Part shown: piece after piece, positions 1-7,922 of the stretch | Position numbering within the stretch: the stretch's first letter is position 1 | Layout of the letters: each line of letters opens with the position of its first letter | Source of the DNA: HGM11368 sp051883455 | Lineage (GTDB): Bacteria > Bacillota > Clostridia > Christensenellales > UBA3700 | Direction of reading: 5' to 3' | Assembly (NCBI GenBank): GCA_051883455.1 | Contig: JBJETT010000010.1 | Span: forward strand, 1 to 64,000 | DNA: 64,000 bases | Position numbers and translations under genes: made by a program | The notes under the pieces: generated by a model | Database searches by the model: none | Told to the model about the DNA's origin: nothing | What the model saw: the letters and a program-made list of their open reading frames with translations, nothing else

Positions 1-714
1 CTCCACCTTGTCGTCCACGTCTTTTAGGGTGATTTGGACGCTTTTTTGAGAGGGGAGAGAGTCGGGAAGTATCGCTCCTAGCGAGGTGATAAGGGGTACA
101 CCAATGGCTATCGTATCCACGCCGAGAGAGGACTTGCTGAGAGGACGAAGCTTGGCGCCCACCCCGCCACCGGGGGAGATGCCCGCCGTAGTGAGTTGGT
201 AGCAGGTGGCAAGTCTATCGAGTCTAGATGTGACGAGTGTGTCTATCGCAATGACCAGACGAGGTTTGATAGTGGTGACGACGCCTTTGACGACGTCAAA
301 GGACGGTATTCCGCTCTTACCCTCGACTGACGGCTCGAGCATACATAACTTGAATTTGGATATGCTGTCGGGCGAGAGTCGGGATATGACCATTGCGCCC
401 AAAGCGTCAACCACGTAGTTGTCGTTGCCTAGACCTACGACCAGTATTTTGCCTTGGTCTACGCCCAACCTTTTGAGTAGTTTGATTAGGCTGTCGGCAA
501 GTACAGCAACTACGCCCTCAGGACTAGAGGCTGAGGTGGTCTGCAACGTAAAGTAATGACCGCTCTTCTTGCCGAGTCGGAGAGAGAGGTTGTAGTCAAT
601 TTCTATTTCTTTGACCTCGACTCCTCGACGACGATAAGCCGATACCGGCAAGTTCTGCTCGATAGCTCCTTCGAGAGCGAGGTCGGAATAGGGACGATAA
701 AGGGTAGAACGCAT
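1..714 (-). CDS. gpr: GPR germination protease (spore protease), 3' end cut by window
   Basis: Endopeptidase that degrades small acid-soluble spore proteins at germination. I translated the minus strand from ATG at 714; the frame is open to base 1, giving 238 residues without a stop. Family features seen are an N-terminal RTDLALE-like segment (RPYSDLALEGA), a central LVVGLGN-like strand (KILVVGLGNDN) followed by VDALGAMV, and the IDTLVTSRLDRLATCYQ / GISPGGGVGAKLRPLSK / IAIGVPLI block typical of GPR. The gene is divergent from rpsT, as in other Firmicutes. No Shine-Dalgarno precedes the ATG; a TATAAA lies 11 nt upstream. A sigma-G promoter would be expected in the forespore, but I could not place one convincingly. 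Confidence 0.93.
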   Translation of the reverse strand, partial: MRSTLYRPYSDLALEGAIEQNLPVSAYRRRGVEVKEIEIDYNLSLRLGKKSGHYFTLQTTSASSPEGVVAVLADSLIKLLKRLGVDQGKILVVGLGNDNYVVDALGAMVISRLSPDSISKFKLCMLEPSVEGKSGIPSFDVVKGVVTTIKPRLVIAIDTLVTSRLDRLATCYQLTTAGISPGGGVGAKLRPLSKSSLGVDTIAIGVPLITSLGAILPDSLPSQKSVQITLKDVDDKVE

Positions 715-783
715 AAGTAGTAGTATTTATAAGAGTATTTTGGACAAAAAATCAAAATTGTAATAATTTTTGTAATAATTTTC

Positions 784-812
784 TTGCATTCTCGCTAATA
801 TTGTGCTAAACT
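784..812 (+). promoter_or_regulatory. Sigma-A promoter of rpsT
   Basis: TTGCAT (784-789), 17-bp spacer, TAAACT (807-812). Predicted start of transcription is near 819, about 25 nt before the rpsT ATG. Confidence 0.6.
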
Positions 813-843
813 ACACTAGCAAAATAATCAAATGGAGGGAGTT

Positions 844-1116
844 ATGCCTAACATTAAGTCACAGAAAAAAAGAGTCATCACCAACCAAAAAGCCAACGAT
901 ATCAACGTTGCTAAGAGAACTCGCGTTCGCAACAGCGTAAAGAAATATATGCAAGCTATCGAGGCTAAGGACGTTGCTTTGGCAGAGGAACTTCTCAAGG
1001 AGACGGTTTCTCTCATCAACAGAGCTAAGAGTGACGGCATCTACAAGGACAATACCGCGAGCAGAAAAATTTCAAGACTTTCTAAGCAATTGGACAATCT
1101 TAAGAAAGAAGCGTAA
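844..1116 (+). CDS. rpsT: 30S ribosomal protein S20
   Basis: Small-subunit protein that binds 16S rRNA. The product begins MPNIKSQKKRVITNQKAN and has the usual length (90 aa) and the basic, helical composition of S20, including RNSVKKYM and NTASRKISRL. I chose ATG 844 rather than the in-frame ATG 832 because the 832 codon lies just ahead of the Shine-Dalgarno GGAGGGAG, which is well spaced for 844. The gene is monocistronic, with its own promoter (784-812) and terminator (1132-1160), and is divergent from gpr. Confidence 0.97.
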   Translation: MPNIKSQKKRVITNQKANDINVAKRTRVRNSVKKYMQAIEAKDVALAEELLKETVSLINRAKSDGIYKDNTASRKISRLSKQLDNLKKEA

Positions 1117-1131
1117 TCAACAAAAAGTAAG

Positions 1132-1160
1132 CTCGCTACCGATATGGTAGCGAGTTTTTT
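1132..1160 (+). terminator. Intrinsic terminator of rpsT
   Basis: Perfect 9-bp stem CTCGCTACC / GGTAGCGAG with loop gatat, followed by six T. Confidence 0.92.
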
Positions 1161-1165
1161 ATAGC

Positions 1166-1190
1166 AAAAAATCCGCCCGAATGAGCGGAT
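1166..1190 (-). terminator. Intrinsic terminator of the zinc-finger membrane protein gene
   Basis: Stem ATCCGC / GCGGAT (1171-1190); read on the minus strand it is followed by a run of T (A-run at 1166-1170). It lies just past the stop at 1198. Confidence 0.85.
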
Positions 1191-1197
1191 ATTTTTG

Positions 1198-1608
1198 TTA
1201 GATGACAGCCTCTCCTTTGGATAGAGATTTGGATATTTTGGCGATTTCTTCTATCAAAAAGGTTCTACGTTTGGTCTTATTGATAAAGGTTGGTATTTTG
1301 ACAACCGACCATATTCCAAAGACCAACGTACCTAAAACGCCCAAAAGCCAAGCAGATTCTTCCTCCGCCATTAGCCATATAGATATAGCCCATAGCGCGA
1401 CAAAACCAATGCCCTTGCCTATCCAACCCCATATCGTAGACCTACGATATTCGTTGATATCATCGAGTTCGGCTTGATATTCTTCCATCTTGCATTGTGG
1501 ACAAATACCGCTGTGGTTGCTATATGCCGAGCAGTTGGCACACATTGCTTTGCCACACTTTTTGCACGTGGCTATTGCTTCTACGTCGGGGTGCATAAAA
1601 CACTTCAT
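1198..1608 (-). CDS. B-box-type zinc-finger membrane protein, function unknown
   Basis: 136 aa. Residues 1-40 carry a cysteine/histidine cluster (C3, H6, C15, C18, C23, C26, H32, C36, C39) in the spacing of B-box or zinc-ribbon proteins (CKKCGKAMCANC, CPQC). Two hydrophobic segments follow (about 60-80 and 85-105) and then a basic tail, so the zinc module probably faces the cytoplasm at the membrane. Start ATG 1608 has a clear AAGGAG. A near-consensus promoter with a palindrome in its spacer (1667-1695) drives it, facing the divergent XRE regulator at 1730. This suggests repression by that neighbour (inference). No specific function is recognised. Confidence 0.8.
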   Translation of the reverse strand: MKCFMHPDVEAIATCKKCGKAMCANCSAYSNHSGICPQCKMEEYQAELDDINEYRRSTIWGWIGKGIGFVALWAISIWLMAEEESAWLLGVLGTLVFGIWSVVKIPTFINKTKRRTFLIEEIAKISKSLSKGEAVI

Positions 1609-1666
1609 AAATTTCTCCTTATACGCTTAGTAGTATGGCTTTCGTAAAACGATAACCTTTTGTCTT

Positions 1667-1723
1667 ATAATAGCAAGTCTTATAAGACTTGTCAAGTACT
1701 TTTTGACTTGAATTGGTTATACT
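1667..1723. promoter_or_regulatory. Divergent promoter region with palindromic operators
   Basis: On the minus strand: -35 TTGACA (1695-1690), 17-bp spacer, -10 TATTAT (1672-1667), driving the gene ending at 1198. The perfect 18-bp palindrome CAAGTCTTATAAGACTTG (1674-1691) fills that spacer and touches the -35. A second inverted repeat TCAAGT-N8-ACTTGA (1692-1711) lies beside it. On the plus strand TATACT (1718-1723) ends 6 nt before the GTG start at 1730. The arrangement is that expected for an XRE repressor acting on both genes. Confidence 0.75.
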
Positions 1724-1729
1724 AATGAC

Positions 1730-1930
1730 GTGGAATTTAAAGATAGAATTAAAGAGTTGAGAGTGCTAAAAGGACTCAGTCAAATGCAACTTGCAAATAT
1801 TACGGGTATTAGTCAGTCAGCTATTGCCAAGTGGGAGCTAGGCAAAACCGAGCCGACGGCTTCCGCTATTATTACGCTTGCGAAGTTCTTTGATGAAAGT
1901 ACAGACTATCTGTTGGGTTTGGAAGAATGA
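1730..1930 (+). CDS. Small XRE-family (Cro/CI-type) transcriptional regulator
   Basis: 66 aa, little more than a single HTH_3 domain: RIKELRVLKGLSQMQLANITGISQSAIAKWELGKTEPTASAIITLAKFFDESTDYLLG. The recognition helix is around SQSAIAKWE. GTG 1730 is the only plausible start in this frame. There is no Shine-Dalgarno, and TATACT ends 6 nt upstream, so the message may be leaderless, although no good -35 is seen. Two operator-like inverted repeats lie directly upstream between it and the divergent zinc-finger gene, so it probably regulates itself and that gene. The last codons and its terminator are duplicated just downstream. Confidence 0.85.
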   Translation: MEFKDRIKELRVLKGLSQMQLANITGISQSAIAKWELGKTEPTASAIITLAKFFDESTDYLLGLEE

Positions 1931-1955
1931 GCCGACTGTGGTCGGCTATTTTTTT
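1930..1955 (+). terminator. Terminator of the XRE gene (first copy)
   Basis: AGCCGAC-tgtg-GTCGGCT followed by a T-run. The stem starts in the last base of the stop codon. The same hairpin recurs at 2044-2067. Confidence 0.85.
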
Positions 1956-1963
1956 GCAAAAGC

Positions 1964-2069
1964 GAGCCGACGGCTTCTGCCATTATTACGCTTGCCAAGT
2001 TCTTTGACGAAAGTACCGACTATCTGTTGGGGGTGGAAGAATGAGCCGACTGTGGTCGGCTATTTTTTC
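1964..2069 (+). pseudogene. Tandem copy of the 3' end of the XRE gene plus its terminator
   Basis: Bases 1964-2069 repeat 1850-1955 at a period of 114 bp. In frame the copy encodes EPTASAIITLAKFFDESTDY then LLGVEE and a stop, one residue different from the intact gene. Almost all nucleotide differences are synonymous (for example TCC/TCT, GCG/GCC, GAT/GAC, ACA/ACC). It has no start or N-terminal half. Either a second, once functional XRE gene was deleted down to its tail, or a tail duplication has diverged. Downstream, 2070-2266 holds no recognisable gene. Confidence 0.8.
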
Positions 2070-2266
2070 AATTTATCGCCAAGTCGTGGCTGGACATACT
2101 TAGTCGCTCGGTTAGTTACGGAGAAAAACCCAATACATTTTGTAAATAGCGTGGATAAGTGGTAATTTTGATATTGTTTTTGCCGCAAGTTGATTTAGCT
2201 AATAGATTTTGAAAGTTATGCGAGCGTTTTTGTTATAAAATAATTGCGTAACATTTTATTAATTAA

Positions 2267-2295
2267 TTGTATTGTCGGCGTTTATTTGGTACAAT
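2267..2295 (+). promoter_or_regulatory. Sigma-A promoter of the metF operon
   Basis: TTGTAT (2267-2272), 17 bp, TACAAT (2290-2295). The predicted leader is only about 10 nt and includes the GAGG before ATG 2312, leaving no room for a SAM riboswitch or T-box. Confidence 0.6.
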
Positions 2296-2311
2296 AATCT
2301 CGAGGTAGACT

Positions 2312-3187
2312 ATGAATATTAGAGACATGTATAATAACAAAAAGCATTTGTTTTCTTTTGAAATTTTTCCACCTAAGGTGGCGACTGCCTTTGAAAAGGT
2401 CAGCGGAGTGGTGGACGAACTTACTATATTGCGTCCCGACTTTATATCCGTAACTTACGGCGCGGGCGGTTCGGTGAAGGACAACCGCACGGTCGAACTG
2501 TGCAAAATCGTCAAAAATTCTAACCAAAGCGAGCCGATGGCGCACCTAACTTGCGTGGGTTCGTCTAGACAAGAGATTAGCGATTTGCTAGACCAACTAG
2601 AAGCAATCGGTGTAACCAACGTGCTTGCTCTAAGAGGCGACAAAAATCCTAACGTCGTCAAAGAAGGCGACTTTAGATATGCTAGCGAGCTGACGGAATA
2701 TATCAAGACCGTCAAGCCACACTTCAATGTGATGGGTGCGTGCTATCCCGCGGGACACAGCGAGAGCGCGAGTCAAAAGGAAGATATCATCAACCTAAAA
2801 CGCAAGGTTGACGCGGGCGCAAGCGGACTTATCACGCAGATGTTTTTTGACAACGAAGAATTCTATCGTTTTAGAGATTTGGCACAAGTGGCGGGCATAG
2901 ACGTGCCTATCGAGGCGGGAATTATGCCTATCACCAACAGCCGTCAAATAGAGAGAGTAATCTCGTTGTCATCTGCCACTATGCCGGCTAGACTGTCCAA
3001 ACTCATATCGAGATATGGGCAAAACGACAAGGCTATGTTCGACGCGGGCGTGGCGTATGCGACTGAGCAAATCATCGAATTGCTCAGCGCCGACGTGGAT
3101 GGCGTGCACCTATATACTATGAACAATTCGCTAGTTGCCAAGAAAATCAGCGATGGCATAGGCGGTCTAATTGGGGAAACGAGATGA
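2312..3187 (+). CDS. metF: 5,10-methylenetetrahydrofolate reductase
   Basis: Flavin enzyme that reduces methylene-THF to methyl-THF, the methyl donor for MetH. The 291-aa length is normal. Family signatures are FSFEIFPPKV near the N terminus (catalytic Glu), DFISVTYGAGGS, HLTCVG, NVLALRGD and GLITQMFFDN. Start ATG 2312 has GAGG at the right distance. The stop overlaps the start of the next gene by 4 bp (ATGA), so the two are translationally coupled in one operon with the methionine synthase activation protein and MetH. Confidence 0.95.
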   Translation: MNIRDMYNNKKHLFSFEIFPPKVATAFEKVSGVVDELTILRPDFISVTYGAGGSVKDNRTVELCKIVKNSNQSEPMAHLTCVGSSRQEISDLLDQLEAIGVTNVLALRGDKNPNVVKEGDFRYASELTEYIKTVKPHFNVMGACYPAGHSESASQKEDIINLKRKVDAGASGLITQMFFDNEEFYRFRDLAQVAGIDVPIEAGIMPITNSRQIERVISLSSATMPARLSKLISRYGQNDKAMFDAGVAYATEQIIELLSADVDGVHLYTMNNSLVAKKISDGIGGLIGETR

Positions 3188-3819
3188 AAATTGACTACGA
3201 TATCGTAAGACGATATATCTCCGACAAGACGGGGAGCGTGGGCGACAAGTATATGCAAGGCGTTGAGAGAGAATTGGAAGAAATCGCAGCCGTGCAAAAG
3301 AGGTCGTGGATATTCGATTGCACAAAGGGTGACTTTTATCGTATAGAGGACTTGGGGCTGACGATAGAGAGCCGTGACGTCAATGATTTATTTGACGAGT
3401 GCGAGAAGATTGCCGTTTTCGTGGTGACGCTGGGCTTGCAAGTGGATAAAAAAATTGCATATTATGGCAACGCCGACGTGCTGAGAAGCGTGGTGCTCGA
3501 CGCTATGGCAAGCGTGATGGTGGAGAGCGTGCTCGACGAGTTGCAATCGCAAGTCGACGAGACGATAGGGCTAAATCCTACCATGAGATATAGCCCGGGA
3601 TATGGAGATTTGGAGCTTAGCTTCCAAAGACAGCTATTGACGGCGCTAGGTTGCGGTAAGAGCATGGGAGTTATGCTCAACAGCTCCAATATTATGATTC
3701 CGCAAAAATCGATTAGCGCTATCGTGGGATATTCTAAGAAAAAACAAGCATACGCAAGTGTGTGTCTAAAATGCCCTAACAACGGCAAATGCAAAGTAAA
3801 GTGTAGCAGAGCGCAATGA
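3184..3819 (+). CDS. Stand-alone methionine synthase (MetH) activation-domain protein
   Basis: 211 aa matching the C-terminal reactivation domain of cobalamin-dependent methionine synthase, which uses SAM and reduced flavodoxin or ferredoxin to rescue oxidised cob(II)alamin. The diagnostic SAM-binding motif RYSPGYGDLELSFQ is present near residue 138. The gene sits between metF and a MetH lacking this domain, so the two proteins should act in trans. Odd feature: the C terminus carries four cysteines (CLKCPNNGKCKVKC), possibly a metal site. It overlaps metF by 4 bp and is 7 bp from metH. Confidence 0.88.
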   Translation: MKIDYDIVRRYISDKTGSVGDKYMQGVERELEEIAAVQKRSWIFDCTKGDFYRIEDLGLTIESRDVNDLFDECEKIAVFVVTLGLQVDKKIAYYGNADVLRSVVLDAMASVMVESVLDELQSQVDETIGLNPTMRYSPGYGDLELSFQRQLLTALGCGKSMGVMLNSSNIMIPQKSISAIVGYSKKKQAYASVCLKCPNNGKCKVKCSRAQ

Positions 3820-3826
3820 GGATATT

Positions 3827-6184
3827 ATGGATTTGAAACAACTGATTGACAACAAGATAGTTTTGCTTGACGGTGCAATGGGCACTATTTTGCAAAGACT
3901 CGGCGTAAAAATGGAGGGCGGAAAGCCCGAAATGGTCAACCTTACTCAGCCTGAGGTGATACAAAAAATCCACGAAGACTACCTGAGAGCGGGTAGCGAC
4001 GTGGTGTATGCCAATACATTTGGCGCCAATCGTATCAAAATGGAAGGCTATCCTTATATAGAATGTGCTAAAGCGGGCGTGCTTTGTGCCAAAAACGCCG
4101 TCAAGGCTGTAGGCAAGGGACTAGTTGCCCTCGATATGGGTAGTATAGGCGAGCTCGTCGAGCCTATGGGTAGAGTAACCTTCGACGAGGTGTACGAGAC
4201 GTATAAAGAAGTGGTGTTAGCCGTAGCGGACGAGGTCGACTTGTGCGTGATAGAAACGATGAGCGACCTCTACGAAACCAAAGCCGCAGTGCTTGCCGTC
4301 AAGGAAAATTGCAACAAACCGCTAATCGTGACGATGAGCTTTGACGAAAAGGGCAGGACCTTTGCGGGGTGTCCCGTCGAGGCTATGGTGGCAACTATGC
4401 AAGGCTTGGGCGTGGACGCACTGGGGCTCAACTGTTCTCTAGGTCCTAAGCAACTTGGTAGCGTCGTAGATAGATTGCTATCAATGAGCGAGCTACCCGT
4501 AGTCGTCAAGCCAAACGCGGGTATGCCTACCATAAGGAACGGTGTGACTGCCTTCGATATGCCGGCGGACGAGTGGGCGGAGGCAATGGCAAGTATCGTC
4601 GACAAGGGCGTGGCTATAGTGGGCGGTTGCTGTGGAACGGATAGCGAATTTATCAAACTTCTGGCGGAGAAAATCAAGGACAAAAAGCCAAGTAGACCTA
4701 TCGCAAAGCACCAAGTATGCGTCGCAAGCGGTAGCAAGTACGTAAGACTCGATTGCCCGAAAATCGTGGGCGAAAGGATAAACCCTACAGGCAAAAAGTT
4801 GATGAAACAAGCAATAGAAGCCGAGGATTGGGGATATATAGAAGGACAAGCCGTGGAGCAAACTCAAGCGGGCGCCGATATTTTGGACGTCAATATGGGG
4901 CTTGCAGGCATAGACGAAGCCGATATGATAGTCAAAGCTATCAAGAGAGTGCAGAGCGTGGTTGACCTTCCTATCCAAATAGACAGTACCGACCCCGTGG
5001 CAATCGAAAAGGGCTTGAGATACGTGAGCGGAAAGGCGATAGTCAATTCCGTCAACGGCGACGACGAAGTCTTGGATAGAGTGTTGCCACTAGTCAAAAA
5101 GTACGGCGCGTTGGTACTCGGCTTGACGATAGACAAGGACGGAATTCCTAAGACGGTGGAGAAGCGTCTAGAAATTGCTCGCAAGATTGTAAAAAGAGCG
5201 CAAGAGTACGGCATAAGCAACGAGGACGTGATTATAGATACCCTTACCTTGACGGTGGGTGCCGAGCAAGAGCAAGCTGTCAATACTTTGGAAGCTATAA
5301 GAAGAGTGAAGAGCGAGCTTGGCGTAAAGACGGCGCTCGGCGTGTCCAATATATCCTTTGGACTGCCCGAGAGGAACCTCGTCAACAGAACCTTCTTGAC
5401 AATGGCGCTGACTTGCGGGCTAGACCTAGCTATCATCAACCCTAATCTACAACCTATGAAAGAGAGCTTTTTGGCGTACAATTTGCTAGCGGGCATAGAC
5501 CAAAAGGGCGAAAAGTATATCAAAGAGATTTCTACTAATACCGAGAGCGCGGTTGCCGTATCGGGGAAAGAGTTGACTCTGCAAGAATGTATCAAACAGT
5601 CGCTAAAGGCCCAAGCCGTCGAAACGGTAAAGGCTATGCTTGCAAAGGGACTCAACGGCTTGGATATAATAGACGAGTACGTCATACCTACCTTGGGTGA
5701 GATAGGCGACGGATACGAAAAGGCAACTATATTTTTGCCACAACTGATATCTACCGCTGAGGTGGCTTCGGCAGTGTGCGACGTCATCAAGGCTAGTATA
5801 GGTAGTAGCAACGTAGGCAAGAGGGCCAAGATGGTGCTCGCGACGGTAGAGGGTGACGTGCACGATATAGGCAAAAATATCGTCAAGACCGTGCTACAAA
5901 ATTACGGCTACGACATAATCGACCTTGGTAGGGACGTTGCCGTGGAAAGAGTAGTGGAAGCCGTCAAAAAGAATAAACCGCAAATACTCGGCTTGTCGGC
6001 GTTGATGACGACTACCGTCAAAAATATGAAGAGGACGATAGAAGAAGTACGAAAAGTCAGCGATTGTCTGATATGTGTGGGCGGTGCGGTGTTGAGTGAG
6101 GACGTAGCTAAGTCAATAGGCGCGGACGCATACAGTAAGGACCCTCGGCAGTTAGTCAAGATATTGGAAAGCAGAGGTTTGTAA
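3827..6184 (+). CDS. metH: Cobalamin-dependent methionine synthase, short form without activation domain
   Basis: Transfers the methyl group of methyl-THF to homocysteine through methylcobalamin. 785 aa against about 1,200 in full-length MetH. The homocysteine-binding barrel covers about residues 1-290, with zinc ligands in LNCSLGP (Cys near 203) and GGCCGT (Cys 268-269). A pterin-binding barrel begins at IVGERINPTGKK (about 310-570). The helical and B12-binding domains (about 580-785) carry GDVHDIGKN, whose His is the lower axial cobalt ligand. The activation domain is absent and is supplied by the preceding gene. The three genes form one operon. The split layout is known from other Clostridia and thermophiles. 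Confidence 0.95.
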   Translation: MDLKQLIDNKIVLLDGAMGTILQRLGVKMEGGKPEMVNLTQPEVIQKIHEDYLRAGSDVVYANTFGANRIKMEGYPYIECAKAGVLCAKNAVKAVGKGLVALDMGSIGELVEPMGRVTFDEVYETYKEVVLAVADEVDLCVIETMSDLYETKAAVLAVKENCNKPLIVTMSFDEKGRTFAGCPVEAMVATMQGLGVDALGLNCSLGPKQLGSVVDRLLSMSELPVVVKPNAGMPTIRNGVTAFDMPADEWAEAMASIVDKGVAIVGGCCGTDSEFIKLLAEKIKDKKPSRPIAKHQVCVASGSKYVRLDCPKIVGERINPTGKKLMKQAIEAEDWGYIEGQAVEQTQAGADILDVNMGLAGIDEADMIVKAIKRVQSVVDLPIQIDSTDPVAIEKGLRYVSGKAIVNSVNGDDEVLDRVLPLVKKYGALVLGLTIDKDGIPKTVEKRLEIARKIVKRAQEYGISNEDVIIDTLTLTVGAEQEQAVNTLEAIRRVKSELGVKTALGVSNISFGLPERNLVNRTFLTMALTCGLDLAIINPNLQPMKESFLAYNLLAGIDQKGEKYIKEISTNTESAVAVSGKELTLQECIKQSLKAQAVETVKAMLAKGLNGLDIIDEYVIPTLGEIGDGYEKATIFLPQLISTAEVASAVCDVIKASIGSSNVGKRAKMVLATVEGDVHDIGKNIVKTVLQNYGYDIIDLGRDVAVERVVEAVKKNKPQILGLSALMTTTVKNMKRTIEEVRKVSDCLICVGGAVLSEDVAKSIGADAYSKDPRQLVKILESRGL

Positions 6185-6259
6185 GCCAAAAAGTCGATAC
6201 AGGTCGCCAAAATTGCAAAACATGCGAAATATTTGTACAAAAGAGGACTAATAAAAAAT

Positions 6260-7126
6260 ATGTGGATACTGGCGGCGATTGGCTCGGCGGTGTTTGCCGC
6301 CTTGACGGCGATATTGTCCAAGTGTGGAATAAAGAACGTCAATTCAGACGTAGCTACGGCGTTGCGCACGTCGGTGGTGCTGATATTTGCTTGGATAATC
6401 GTCTTTGCAACGGGCGTATACAAGGATATTGCGACTATAGATACCAAGTCGTTGCTATTCCTCGTGTTGTCGGGCTTGGCTACGGGCGCGAGCTGGATAT
6501 GCTACTTCAAAGCATTGTCGATAGGCGAGGTGTCCAAGGTTGCTGCGGTGGACAAGTCGAGCGTAGTGCTGTCTGTACTGCTTGCAATCATCATCTTCCC
6601 TCAGGAGAGAGAAGGGTGGTGGATAAAGCTGTTGTGCCTGTTAGCAATAGGCGTCGGAACTTTGCTTATGACCGATATCAAGCGAGGCGAGGACAAAACC
6701 CGACTTGCTTGGTTGATATTCGCTTTGCTTTCGGCGATATTTGCCGCGGCAACCTCAATACTTGCCAAGATAGGCATACAAAACGTCAACTCTAACCTTG
6801 CCACCGCAATAAGAACTTGCGTGGTTTTGGTGATGGCGTGGCTAATCGTGATAGCAAGGGACGAGGTAAAGACTATCAAGGACGTCAAGGCAAAAGACGC
6901 GGTGTTTTTGGTCTTGTCGGGAATAGCGACGGGCGCTAGCTGGCTGTGCTATTATTACGCTATCCAAAAGGGACAAGTGAGTATAGTCGTGCCGATTGAC
7001 AAGCTTAGCATTTTGATAACGGTGCTATTTTCTTTGGTGGTGTTCAAAGAAAAGCTCTCCGCCAAGGCTTGGACGGGACTTGGACTGTTGACGGCGGGCA
7101 CGGTGCTGATAGCAGTATTGACGTAA
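6260..7126 (+). CDS. EamA/DMT-family transporter
   Basis: 288-aa inner-membrane protein with about ten hydrophobic helices in two homologous halves. The halves are still visibly alike (GIKNVNSDVATALRTSVVLIF against GIQNVNSNLATAIRTCVVLVM; LSGLATGASWICYF against LSGIATGASWLCYY), showing the internal duplication of the family. The substrate is unknown. I prefer ATG 6260 (MWILAAIGSAVF) to the upstream TTG 6233 because the extra residues are polar and 6233 lies in the likely promoter (TTGCAA 6213, 17 bp, TACAAA 6236). It is a single gene with its own terminator. Confidence 0.88.
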   Translation: MWILAAIGSAVFAALTAILSKCGIKNVNSDVATALRTSVVLIFAWIIVFATGVYKDIATIDTKSLLFLVLSGLATGASWICYFKALSIGEVSKVAAVDKSSVVLSVLLAIIIFPQEREGWWIKLLCLLAIGVGTLLMTDIKRGEDKTRLAWLIFALLSAIFAAATSILAKIGIQNVNSNLATAIRTCVVLVMAWLIVIARDEVKTIKDVKAKDAVFLVLSGIATGASWLCYYYAIQKGQVSIVVPIDKLSILITVLFSLVVFKEKLSAKAWTGLGLLTAGTVLIAVLT

Positions 7127-7159
7127 ATTGTAATATATTGACAAATTATTAGAATAAAT

Positions 7160-7185
7160 AAAGCACGTCTAATCGTGCTTTTTGT
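7160..7185 (+). terminator. Terminator of the EamA gene
   Basis: AAAGCACG-tctaat-CGTGCTTT followed by TTG and T-rich sequence. Confidence 0.85.
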
Positions 7186-7240
7186 TTGGTAAACGATATG
7201 CTTTCGAACAATTCTTTGTCTAACGCTTTTTAGTCGCTGC

Positions 7241-7807
7241 CTATTTGGTGTCGCTTTCTTCTTGCCATTCGGTAGGTTGTTGACGTGTCGTTACGTCTTG
7301 CTCGACGGCATTTATTTGCTCGGCGATATCGTCTTGGGCGTGGGCAGTTGGTTGTATCGTATCGCTCTTGGCATCGTCGATATGGGCATCGGTTGGGCTC
7401 GCAGTTTCGGGCTTTTTCTTTTCTCTATATACGAAAAATTTGCAATACAAAAACTCTAGCACGAGGTTGCATATCATAGTGCCTGCAAGCACGATATATT
7501 TGTGCACGCCGTGGGTGGTGAGAATCTTGGTCGTCCAAGTCGAGAGAGGGGTGAATGCACAATAGAATAGGGCGACTTTGAGCATGGCTAGGGGCACGTT
7601 GTTAGTGGCTTTGAAGGTAAACTTACGGTTGACGGTGAAGTTGTAGAGCACCGAGCATACCAATGCGATGAGATAGCTGTATTGCGCGGGCAAATGCACG
7701 ACTTCGTTGAAAAAGACGTCGACTAATACTTGTATGATGCCTGCCGAAGCGGAAAAGAGAGCAAACTTGATTGCTTGCAATACTACCTTCTTTTTGTCGG
7801 ATTGCAT
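7241..7807 (-). CDS. GtrA-like membrane protein with long acidic tail
   Basis: 188 aa. The first about 130 residues contain four hydrophobic segments and the GtrA/DPMS-type signature FALFSASAGIIQVLVD...YLIALVCSVLYNFTVNRKFTF, followed by a basic FVYREKKKPE. Family members usually flip polyprenyl-linked sugars or support surface glycosylation. The last about 55 residues are hydrophilic, Asp/Glu/Gln/Thr-rich and presumably disordered, longer than usual for the family. Start ATG 7807 has AGGAGGA. The promoter is probably TCGACA-17-TATAAT just upstream on the minus strand. No glycosyltransferase neighbour is visible, so the role is unassigned. Confidence 0.82.
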   Translation of the reverse strand: MQSDKKKVVLQAIKFALFSASAGIIQVLVDVFFNEVVHLPAQYSYLIALVCSVLYNFTVNRKFTFKATNNVPLAMLKVALFYCAFTPLSTWTTKILTTHGVHKYIVLAGTMICNLVLEFLYCKFFVYREKKKPETASPTDAHIDDAKSDTIQPTAHAQDDIAEQINAVEQDVTTRQQPTEWQEESDTK

Positions 7808-7884
7808 ATAGTCCTCCTAATATCTTGTCGCCATTGTTATTATAGCTTATTTTGCGCTCAATGTCGATAGTAAATCAAAATAAA

Positions 7885-7907
7885 GAAGGAGCGACAATTC
7901 GCTCCTT
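7885..7907 (-). terminator. Terminator of mscL
   Basis: Minus-strand stem AAGGAGCGA / TCGCTCCTT with a 4-nt loop, followed by CTTTATTTTG. Confidence 0.8.
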
Positions 7908-7922
7908 ATAATGGTTGTGTTA

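Noticed and set aside
715..760. Sigma-G promoter and leaderless start for gpr
   Set aside because: AATACTA ends 6 nt before the ATG and resembles a sigma-G -10, but no acceptable -35 lies at the right distance, so it is not claimed.
2150..2311. SAM riboswitch or T-box ahead of the metF operon
   Set aside because: No conserved motif or terminator is present, and the predicted leader is only about 10 nt.
6186..6206. Further copy of the CGATACGTATCG palindrome after metH
   Set aside because: Only the left arm (AAAAAGTCGATAC) is present; the right arm does not match.
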